Below, piece after piece: positions 23,475 through 32,700 of a stretch of 64,000 nucleotides of DNA; the first letter of the stretch is position 1; each line of letters begins with the position of its first letter. Both the position numbers and the translations under genes were made by a program. The notes beneath the pieces were generated by a model. The model searched no databases and was not told the DNA's origin. It saw nothing but the letters and a program-made list of their open reading frames with translations. The stretch is from Hymenobacter gummosus (GTDB lineage Bacteria > Bacteroidota > Bacteroidia > Cytophagales > Hymenobacteraceae), in assembly GCF_003970915.1 (NCBI RefSeq), contig NZ_RXOF01000007.1, positions 1-64,000 on the forward strand, written 5' to 3'.

Positions 23475-23513
23475 ACGGCCGGCCCGGCAGCCCCGCGCCG
23501 CCGGGCCGGCCGT
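23475..23513 (+). terminator. Perfect 14-bp hairpin before glycosyltransferase
   Basis: ACGGCCGGCCCGGC (23475-23488) pairs perfectly with GCCGGGCCGGCCGT (23500-23513). There is no U-tract, and the right arm ends 9 nt before the glycosyltransferase ATG, so it would cover the ribosome-binding region. It may be a terminator for the 59-residue gene or a translational block. Confidence 0.5.
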
Positions 23514-23522
23514 GGCGGCGCT

Positions 23523-24728
23523 ATGCTGGTATCCGTTTGCGTTATCACCCGCAACGAGGAGCGGCTGCTCGGGCAGTGCCTGGCTTCGGTGGCCGGGCTG
23601 GCCGACGAGTTGCTGGTGGTCGACTCGGGCTCGACCGACGCTACCGTGGCCGTGGCCCGGCAGCACGGGGCGCGCGTGCACCACATCGAGTGGCGCCACG
23701 ACTACGCCTGGGCCCGCAACGTGGCCATCGAGCAGGCCCGCGGGGCCTGGATTCTGTTTCTGGACGCCGACGAGTACTGGCAGGGCCCGGCCGACTTGCG
23801 CCGCCGGCTGGCCCGCACGCCGGCGGCGGTGGGCGGCTTCCTGCTGGAGCGCGCCGACGTGTACCTCGACCTGGACAGCGGCAAGCGCATGCTGCGGCCG
23901 GTGGGACTGGTGCGCCTGTTTCGCCGCGACGCACGGTTTCGGTTTCGCTACGCCGTGCACGAGCAGCTTAACAGCAGCCTGACCGAGGCCGGGGCCCGCA
24001 TCGAAGTGCTGCCCGACGCGCGCATCGTCCACCAGATTTACGCGCACGACGCGGCGTTCCTGCAGGCCAAGCAGCGCCGCTACCTGCAGCTGCTCGATGC
24101 CGAGCTGGCCCGGCAGCCCACCGACGAGTGGCTGCGCTACCAGCGGGCCAAAACCGTGTGGTTTCTGCAGGACAAACCGCAGGCGCTGCACCTGTTCGAG
24201 GCCCTGACCGCGCCCATCACCCGCTCGGTCATCATCCGCTGCTCGGCCCTGTGCAACGCGGCCATTCTGCTGCTGGAGCAGGGCCAGCCGGCCGCCGCCG
24301 AAGCGCGCCTGCAGGAAAGTCTGGCGCTGAATCCGCAGCAGAGCCTGGCCCACCTCATCCTGGGCGACCTGCACTACGCCGCCCGGCGCTACGGGCTGGC
24401 GGCGCGGGCCTACCTGCGCACCAGCACCTCGCTGCGCCGCCTGGCCTTCGACCAGATTATCCCCGGCGACTTGTACCTCTACCCTTCCGAGCAACGCTAC
24501 AAGCTGGGCTGCTGCCTGCTGGCGGCGGGCCGCCCGCGGCTGGCGGAGGCGTTTTTCCGCTGGGCCCGCCGCCACGAAGCCGACCACGTGGGCAGCCTCT
24601 ACGGCCTGGCCCTGGTGCGGCTGCTGCGCCGCGACGTGCCCGCCGCCCGGCGCTACGCCCAGGAGCTGCAGCGCCTCAACCCCGAGTGGCAGCAGCTGCC
24701 GGCCCTGCTGCGGCGCACCGGCGCCTGA
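23523..24728 (+). CDS. Family 2 glycosyltransferase with TPR-like tail
   Basis: A 401-residue cytoplasmic protein. The N-terminal 230 residues form a GT-A domain: VSVCVITRNEERLLGQCLASV, the nucleotide-sugar motif DELLVVDSGSTDATV, and the metal-binding ILFLDADEYW near residue 77. This resembles SunS/WaaE-type transferases that modify lipopolysaccharide or peptides. The C-terminal part is helical with TPR-like units (ALNPQQSLAHLILGDLHYAARRYGLAARAY). It sits between two sensor-kinase genes on the other strand, so no partner pathway is visible and the acceptor is unknown. Confidence 0.88.
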   Translation: MLVSVCVITRNEERLLGQCLASVAGLADELLVVDSGSTDATVAVARQHGARVHHIEWRHDYAWARNVAIEQARGAWILFLDADEYWQGPADLRRRLARTPAAVGGFLLERADVYLDLDSGKRMLRPVGLVRLFRRDARFRFRYAVHEQLNSSLTEAGARIEVLPDARIVHQIYAHDAAFLQAKQRRYLQLLDAELARQPTDEWLRYQRAKTVWFLQDKPQALHLFEALTAPITRSVIIRCSALCNAAILLLEQGQPAAAEARLQESLALNPQQSLAHLILGDLHYAARRYGLAARAYLRTSTSLRRLAFDQIIPGDLYLYPSEQRYKLGCCLLAAGRPRLAEAFFRWARRHEADHVGSLYGLALVRLLRRDVPAARRYAQELQRLNPEWQQLPALLRRTGA

Positions 24729-24742
24729 GGCCGGCGGCTTTT

Positions 24743-26656
24743 TCAGTTGGCAGCGGCCGCCGCCAGGGGCACTTCCAGGGTGACGGTGGTGCCGCGGCCG
24801 GGGGCGGCGTCGAAATGGGCCTGGCCGCCGAGGTAGGCCATGCGCGCCTGCACGTTGCGCAGCCCGATGCCCGCCTCCGGCCCCAAGGCCTGCGCGTCGA
24901 AGCCCACGCCGTTGTCTTCCACCGTGACGGTCAGCTCCTGCTCACCCTGCACCAGCTGAATGGTGACTTCCGAGGCGCGGGCGTGCTTGATGATGTTCTG
25001 CACCAGCTCCTGAATCACCCGAAACAGCACGCCCTCCACGGTCTGATCGAGGTGGCCTTCCAGGTTGAAGACCTCGACGTGCACGCTCAGCTGACCGCCG
25101 GTGCGCAGCTTGGCGGCAAACTCGCGCACGGCCTGGGCTAAGCCGCGCTTGACCAGGGCACTGGGCACCAGGTTGTGGGCGATGATGCGGACTTCGGCAA
25201 TGGCCGTGTTGAGCATGCCCAGGGCGTTGGCCAGCTGCTCCAGATGGGCGCTGGCGGGCCGGGCCGCGTCGCGCTGCAGCTGGCGCTCCAGGATGTGCAG
25301 GCTGAGCTTGGCGGCCGAGAGCAGCTGGCCCAGGCTGTCGTGCAGGTCGGAGCCGATGCGGCGCCGCTCGTTTTCTTCGGCCACCAGCACGGCCAGGTGG
25401 CTGCGCTGCTCCAGCTGCTCCCGCTCCCGCGCAAAGGCCACCTCCCGGGCCAGCTGCCGCCGGCTCAGCCACAGGTATAGCAGCGCTCCGGCCAGCAACA
25501 GCAGCCCCAGCAACGCCAGCAGCAGCTTCTGGCGCTGGCGGGCGGCGTGCTTTAGTTCCTGCTCCGCCTGCTCGCGCTGGCGCATCTGCTCCCCGAAGGC
25601 CAGGGCCTGCACCTGGGCCAGCTGCCGGTGATTAAACAGACTGTCGCGGGTGACGGCGGCGGTGGTCAGGTAGCGGAAGGCCGCCGCGGTGTCGCCCTGG
25701 GCCGCGGAGAGGCGGGCCAGGTAGTTGCTGGCCTCGAAGATGCCCTTGGGGTAGTAGCCCTGCTGCCCGGCGCGCAGGGCCTGGCGGGCGTAGCGCCGGG
25801 TGGCCGCCGCGGCGTGGCGGGTTTCGGCCAGGTGAGCCAGGCCGAGGTAGGCCCGGCACAGCGCGTAGGAGACGGGCATGCCCACGGCCCGGCGGATGCA
25901 CTGCTGGTAGTAGCGGCGGGCGGCCACGGTGTCGCCCCGCTCGGCCTCCATGTCGCCCAGCAGGGCCAGGTCGCCGATTTCGCTGTGCCAGTCGCGCAGG
26001 CGCTGGTCGGCCCGGTAGCCCTGGCGGGTGTAGTGCAGGGCCGAATCGAGCTGGCCCAGGTGCTGGAAAGCCTGGCCGATATTGCCCAGAATCGGCGTCA
26101 GCAGCACCGAATCCTTTTTTTGCAGGGCTAGGCGGCGGGCCCGGCGGTAGTGGCGCAGGGCCGCCGGGTAGTTACCCTGCTCGGCGTAGGCGTAGCCCAG
26201 GGCGTTGTCGGCGTGGATGATGCCGCCCGCGAAGCCCACGCGCTCGGCCAGGCGGCGGGCCTCCAGCTGCGTCTGCACGGCCGTGGGGTAGTCGCCGGCG
26301 CGCAGAAAGGCCCAGCCCAGCATCAGCAGGCTGCGGCACTCCCCGCGCGGAAAATCGAGCCGGCGGGCCAGGGCCATGCTGCGGCGCCCGTACTGAATGG
26401 CCGCCACGGGGCTGTCGTCGGTCCGGTCCCAGGCCAGCTGAATGAGCAGCTCCACGCGGCCCGTATCGGGGCGGCTGCGGGCCAGCAGGCGCAGCAGGCT
26501 GTCGGCGCGGGTGCTGGGCTGCTGGGCGCGGGCGGGTGGGGCAGCCAGCAGCAGCCCGAGCAGCAGGCCCAGGCCCCACCGTCGCCCACGCCCAGCCCAC
26601 CCGCCGCTAGCGGCACGACAGAGACGGGCCAGAAGGAAAATCGGGGCGGGCAGCAT
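24743..26656 (-). CDS. TPR-sensor histidine kinase 3 (HisKA_3 type)
   Basis: A 637-residue third paralog. A basic, hydrophobic N-terminus acts as signal peptide (about residues 1-45). TPR-like units follow to about residue 340 (ALGYAYAEQGNYPAALRHYRRARRLA is a clear one), then a membrane helix (about 378-398, LLLALLGLLLLAGALLYLW), and the transmitter with RRIGSDLHDSLGQLLSAAKL (His near 438), VEDNGVGFDAQAL and GIGLRNV. The ATG at 26656 is chosen over a TTG 9 nt upstream because TAACTTGC lies 5 nt before it. The DNA of the last 300 nt is close to that of kinases 1 and 2. Confidence 0.92.
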   Translation of the reverse strand: MLPAPIFLLARLCRAASGGWAGRGRRWGLGLLLGLLLAAPPARAQQPSTRADSLLRLLARSRPDTGRVELLIQLAWDRTDDSPVAAIQYGRRSMALARRLDFPRGECRSLLMLGWAFLRAGDYPTAVQTQLEARRLAERVGFAGGIIHADNALGYAYAEQGNYPAALRHYRRARRLALQKKDSVLLTPILGNIGQAFQHLGQLDSALHYTRQGYRADQRLRDWHSEIGDLALLGDMEAERGDTVAARRYYQQCIRRAVGMPVSYALCRAYLGLAHLAETRHAAAATRRYARQALRAGQQGYYPKGIFEASNYLARLSAAQGDTAAAFRYLTTAAVTRDSLFNHRQLAQVQALAFGEQMRQREQAEQELKHAARQRQKLLLALLGLLLLAGALLYLWLSRRQLAREVAFAREREQLEQRSHLAVLVAEENERRRIGSDLHDSLGQLLSAAKLSLHILERQLQRDAARPASAHLEQLANALGMLNTAIAEVRIIAHNLVPSALVKRGLAQAVREFAAKLRTGGQLSVHVEVFNLEGHLDQTVEGVLFRVIQELVQNIIKHARASEVTIQLVQGEQELTVTVEDNGVGFDAQALGPEAGIGLRNVQARMAYLGGQAHFDAAPGRGTTVTLEVPLAAAAAN

Positions 26657-26732
26657 CAGACGCAAGTTAGGAGAAGTACAGCCGAGTTATCGGCGGGTGG
26701 CGGGGCCGCTGGAAATCGGCGCGCATGATAAA

Positions 26733-26765
26733 GAAAACACCCCGGCGGGAAGCCCGCCGGGGTGT
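26733..26765 (-). terminator. Terminator of giant T9SS gene
   Basis: On the minus strand, ACACCCCGGCGGG and CCCGCCGGGGTGT form a perfect 13-bp stem (26737-26749 with 26753-26765), followed by GTTTTCTTTA. It lies 21 nt after the stop of the giant gene. Confidence 0.85.
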
Positions 26766-26786
26766 CCGGAACGTTGCAAGCAAGGG

Positions 26787-29700
26787 TTACTCCTTCACCA
26801 GGCGGCGCACCAGGGTGCCCTGCGCGGTGTGCAGGCGCAAGGAGTACACGCCGGTGGGCAGCTCGCGCAGGTTTAGCTCCTGGCTGATGAGGCCCTGGCG
26901 CACCGGCAGGCTGATGGTGCGTACCACCTGGCCCACCGTGTTGAGCACCTCGGCCTTCACCGTGCCGGTTTCTTTCAACCCGGCCACGGTCAGCGTAGCC
27001 ACGCCGGGGGTCGGGTTCGGGTACAGGCTCAGGCTGGCCTGCAGCTGGGCGGGGCCCGTGCTGGTCACGCGGGGCTGGAACCAGAGGAAGAAGCGCTGGC
27101 GGGTGGAATCGGGGTGCATGGTGAACGAGTACACCGAATCCAGGGCCAGGTCCTGGCGGCGGCCCAGCAGGCGGTCTTCCAACATGACTTGCGTGCCCGG
27201 CAGGTTCTGCAGGGCGGTCAGCACCAGGGTGTGGGCGCCGTTCTGGCTGACGCGCAGGCCCAGCGGCACCACGCCGGCCGAAGCCAACGAAGGCAGGCCG
27301 TTGATGCTCAGCGCGTCGGTGGCAGTTTTGCTCCAGAGGCTGGGGCGGCCGTTGCCGTTGAGCTGCACCTTGTAGGCGTCGAAGTTAGCCTGGTAGCCCG
27401 GGCCGGCCTGCGGGTCGAAGTAGAGCACCGTTTCGTCGGCCTGGCCCTGGGCGTTGCGGGCTTCCAGGCGCAGCAGCGGCTTGAGGCCGGCGGCAGGGCC
27501 GTTGCCACTGCCGGAAGCCTGCCGGTCGAAGGCCGGGCTCAGGTACGTGGTGTGGCGCACGGCGTTGGTCATGCTGACCGTGGCCGCGGCGGCCGTGGCC
27601 CGCACGAAGAAGCCCTGCATAGCGGCCAGGTCCTTGGAGCCGCCGTTCTGGCCGATGCCGTTCACGTAGGAGCGGTAGGCGCCGGTGTAGCGGCCCGAGG
27701 GCACGTACACGTACAGAGCTTTGTCCAGGCCGGCCGTGGCGGGCACCAGGTCCCAGTCGATGGGGGCCGGGTAGGGGTTGCCGAGCAGGTTCCAGCCCGA
27801 GCCCGACTGCCCGCCGCGGCTGAGCGGGATGCTCACCGCGCCGTTCTGCAGCACCCCGCTGATGTCCACCGTGGTGCTCGGGTCGGTCATGGCCGAGTAG
27901 CCGCGCAGGGGCAGCAGGTTATCCGATGAGGTGGGCACCATCCAGCCCCGGTCGAAGAAGTTCGCGGAGCCGTTCAGGCGCGTCTCGTCGTACTGGTAGA
28001 AGGTCGGGAAGGGCGTCACCGTGTTGCCCTGGGTGTTGTAGGCCGGGTTCAGCTCGAAGACCGGCAAATCGTCGGCAAACTCATTGACCGTGGCCGAGCC
28101 CAGCTGCATCGGCGAGGCGTAGTGGCGGTAGCCGGTGGTGGCTACGCCCGTAATGAACCGCTCCATCGTCGAGCGGCCCGTCACCAGGCCGCCGCCCGCG
28201 GGGTTGACCACCATAGCCGTGCCCGTGGCAGTGGAGTGCAGCGTCAGGAAGCCGTCGGAAGCCAGGTTGCCCGAAGTCAGCGTCAGCACGTGGGTCACGC
28301 CGTAGGCGCTGGTCAGGGCCACGCCGCTGCCGTTCTGAATCAGCAGGTCGTAGAAGCGCAGGGGCGTGGTGGTGGTGCCGCCGAACGTCTGGGCGGCGGT
28401 GCCCACGCAGTACCACGGATACGTGCCCACGTTGACCAGGCCGCCGTTGGTGAGGTTGCCGTAGAGGTAGACCGGCCCGTTGCAGCTCAGGCCCACGGTG
28501 TTCTGCACGTTCAGCCCGTAGAAGCGGATCTGCGAGGTGCCACCGATGGTCTGGGCCAGTGTGCCGGTGAAGTACACCGTGTAGGTGGCCGGGTTGAAGG
28601 GGCCGTTGCAGAGCCAGTTGCCGGTCACGTAGATGTCGCCGCCCAGCACGCAGCCCACCGGGTTAGCCCAGGTGACGTGGTGGAAAGTCGTCTTCGCGCT
28701 GGTGCCGGTGGTCGTGATGGTCTGCTGGGCCGAGCCGTTGAAGGTCACCAGGTAGCCGTTGCCCGAGAAGATGCCCGAGTTCAGCCAGTAGCCGCCCACC
28801 ACGATGTCGCGCAGCAGCTGCACGTTCACGGCGTTGGTAATCTGCACGTTCCAGAAGCTGGTCAAAGCCGTGCCGCCGATGGTTTGCAGCGCCGTGCCGC
28901 TGAACAGCACCAGCTGCCCGCCCGCCAGGAACCCGCCGTTGTTTACCCAGTTGCCCGTCACGCCGATGGCGTCGAGCAAAGTCACGCCGGCCGCGTTATC
29001 GAAGGTGACATCGTGGAAGCGGGTGTTGCCGGAGGTGCAGGTAATAGTCTGCGCCACCGTCCCGACAAAGCGGGTTTTCTTGCCGCAGCCGCAGAAGATG
29101 CCGGTGTTGACGAAGTTGCCGGTCAGGTCCACGTCGTAGTCCAGGCTCACGCCCACCAGGTTACCCAGCGTCAGGTGGTGGAACACCGTCAGGGCCGTGC
29201 CGCCGATGGTCTGGGCCACCGTGCCGTTGAAGAGCACCGCGAAACCGTTGGCCACGAAGGTGGCCCCCTCGTTCAGCCAGTTGCCCAGCAGCGTAATGGC
29301 CCGGTCGATGCGCACGTTGGCCCCGGCGGCCAGGGTCAGGTGGTGGAAGGTGGTAGCCACCGAGCCGCCGATGGTTTGCAGCCCCGAGCCCTTGAAGGTT
29401 ACCCGCTTGCCGTTAGCCAGGAAGCCGCCGTTGTTGAGCCAGTTGCCCGTCACGAAGATGTTGTCGTGCAGGGTCACGCCCAGGGCGTTGGCGAAGGTCA
29501 CGTCGTGGAAAGTCAGCGTGCCGCTCGGGCAGTAGATGCCCTGGGCCACCGAGCCGTCGAAGTACACCGTGTGGGCGCCGGCCGCGAACAAAGCCAGGTT
29601 GCGCAGGTCACCGCGCACCCGGATGTCGTTGAGCAGGCTCACCCCTACCGCGTTGTTGAAGGTCAGGCCGTTGAACACCGTCACCGCCGTGCCGCCGATG

Positions 29701-32700
29701 GTCTGGGCCACCGTGCCGTTGAAGGTCACCAGGTAGCCGGCCACCGTGAACAGGCCGTTGTTCAGCCAGTTGCCGGTCACAAAAATCGGCCCGCCGAGCG
29801 TCACGCCCACCGTGTTCAGGATGTTGATGTGGTGGAACGTGGTAACCGCCGTGCCGCCGATGAGCTGCGCCACCGTGCCGTCGAAGTAGACCGTGTAGGT
29901 AGCCGGTACGAATACGCCGTTGTTCACCCAGCCGCCACGCACGCGGATATCCTGGGCCAGCGTCACGCTCACCGTGTTGTTGATGACGATGCCGTAGAAG
30001 GGCACCACAATCGAGCCGCCGATAATTTGGTTCACCGTGCCGGCAAACGTCACCACGTAGCCGTTGGCCAGGAAGGTGCCGTTGGTGGTCCAGTCGCCGA
30101 GCACCGTCACGGCCCGGTCGATGCGCACGTTGGCAAGCGGTGAAATGGTGAGATGGTGAAATTGTGAAAGCGCGGTGCCGCCGATGGTTTGCAGGGCCGT
30201 GCCAGAGAAGTACACCCCGTAGCCGCCCGCCACGAACCCGCCGTCGTTGACCCAGTTACCGGTCAAATACAGGTCGCTGAGCAGCGTAACCGAAGCCGGG
30301 TTCTGGAAGCGGATGTTGTAGAAGCGCGTATCAGCCGAGGCGGTAATGGTCTGCGCCGCCGAGCCGTTGAAGTACACCAGGTACGAGCCGCCCAGGAACA
30401 CCCCGAGGCCCGACCAGTTGCCCAGCACCGTAATCGGCTGGGCCAGCGTCACCGATACCAGGTTGCCCACGCTCACGTGGTAGAAGGTCGTATTCACCGA
30501 GCCGCCGATAAGCTGCGCCGCCGGGCCGTCGAAGTACACCGTGTAGCCACCGTGCACGAAGCCGCCGTTGTTGAGCCAGTTGCCGAGCACGTACACGTTC
30601 TGCTGCAGCGTCACCGAAACGAGGTTGTTCCAGGTCACGTGCCAGAAGTTGTACACGCCCGTGCCGCTGATGACCTGCGCCGCCGAGCCGCCGAACACGC
30701 TGGTGTAGCCCGTGTACACGCCGCCCACCAGGTTGTAGCCGTAGAAGACGCCGTTGTTCACGAACGAGCCCAGCCAGGTCACATTCTGCAGCAGGCGCAC
30801 CTCGGTGCCGCTGACGATGTTCCAGCCGTAGAAGCTCAGGCTGGTGTAGCCGCCCACCGTCTGCACGTAGCCGCCCAGGCCGTTGAAGTACACCGTGTAC
30901 GAGCCGGCCGCGAAGGAGCCGCTGTACAGGTAGTAGTTGCCGGCCACGTAGATGTTCGAGGCCAGGCTCACGCCCGCCGCGTTGCCCACGTAGAAGTGCC
31001 AGAAGTAGGTCGTGGCGTTGGTCGTGACGACCTGGGCCGTGCTGCCGCCGAAGCGCACGAAGTGGCCCGTGGGCACCCCGCCGGTGAGGTAGTAGCCGTA
31101 GAACACGCCGGTGTTGACGAAGCCGCCCAGCACGTAGATGTCCTGGTGCAAGGTCACCGATACCGGGTTCTGGAAGGTCACGTCGTAGAAGTTCGTCACC
31201 TGCGAGCCGCCAATAAGCTGCGCCACCGTGCCGTTAAAGACGACGGTGTACGAGCCGGCCGTGAACTGCCCGTTGTTGAGCCAGTCGCCCCGCACGTAGA
31301 TGTTCGACACCAGGGTCACGCCCACCGTGTTGTTGATGGTCACGTGGTAGAAGGTCGTCTGCGCGGAGCCGCCGATGGTCTGCACCACGGTGCCATTAAA
31401 GGCCACCGACTGCACGCCCACCACGAACTGCCCGTTGTTGACAAATGCCCCGCCCAGCCCGATGCCGGTGCTCAGCGTCACGCCGCCGGCCGTGTTCAGG
31501 ATGGTCAGCCCGCCGAAGTTGGTGACCTGCGTGCCGCCGATAATCTGGTTGATGGTGCCCGCAAACGTCGTCACGTACGAGCCGCCCACAAATGAGTTGC
31601 TCGTGGCGCCGTTGTTGGTCCAGTTGCCCAGCACGTAGATGTTCTGGTTGAGCGTGAGCCCGCCCGCCGTGTTGCTGATGACGACCGAGTAGAAGTTGGT
31701 CACCGCCGAGCCGCCGATAAGCTGCGCCACCGTGCCGTTGAAGTCCACGAAGTAGGAGCCGCCGATAAAGCCGTTGCTGGTCGTACCGTTGTTCACCCAG
31801 CCGCCCGACACGTAGATGTTCGTCGCCAGGCTCATTACCGCGCCGGCGTTGATGGTCACGCCACCGAAGTACACGGCCGAGGAGCCGCCCACCGTCTGCG
31901 TGCCCGAGCCGGCAAACACGTACGAGCCGCCCGTCAGCCAGATGCCGTTGCTCACCACGTTGCCGTAAATCGTCAGCGTCGACGACACCTGGAACGTGGC
32001 CCCGCTCACCACGGTAATATTGCTCACCGCCGCGCCCGTGCCCGTCACAATCGGGTAGTAGGTACCGGTGCTGATGATGACGTTGCTGGTGGCCGTGGGC
32101 ACCTGCCCGCAGGACCAGTTGCGCGCGTCAAACCAGTTGGTCGAAAAGCCGCCCGTCCAGGTGAAGCTGACGCTCTGCACCGCCAGGTTCGTCCCGTTGT
32201 CGTTCGAGCTGCTGGTAGCCGGCGCCGAAGCATCCACGCGGATGCGGTAGCCCGAGCCCACGGCCGCGCCGGCCGGAATCGTGGCCGCAATCGAGCCGCT
32301 GATGCCGCTGCCGCTCAGGCTGAGCGTGCCGATGCTGGTGGGCGAAGCAAACGAGCCGTTGGCGTCCGAGAGCAGGGCCGTAAACACGTTGCCAGCGCCG
32401 AACACGCCCTGCGTCGAGAACGGTACGCTCAGGGCCGAGCCCGGGCAGTACGCGCCCGAGAACTGGCCCGTCGTCACCGAAGCCACCGGCTGGCCGATGC
32501 TCACGGTAATGGTGCGCCCAATGGTGCAGCCGCCCTGGGTTACGTTCAGGGTGTAGCTGCCCGCGTTGGCCTGGCTGGCGTTCTGAATCTGCGGGTTCGG
32601 CTGCGAAGAGCTGAAGTTCGGCCCGCTCCACTGAATCGTGGCCCCGGCCGGCACGCCCGCCGAGGTCAGCTGGATGGTGCCGCCCGCCGCTACCGGCGAG

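Noticed and set aside
28122-30143. A 673-codon open frame on the plus strand opposite the giant gene, plus others at 34206-35552 and 46267-48810
   Set aside because: They mirror GC-rich coding sequence on the minus strand, have low-complexity His/Val/Arg/Ala-rich products without domains, and are expected from strong third-position GC bias.
28300-32170. Regular DNA repeats that might suggest a CRISPR array
   Set aside because: The spacing is about 160 nt, repeats vary, and the region translates into one continuous repeat protein. No cas genes are present.
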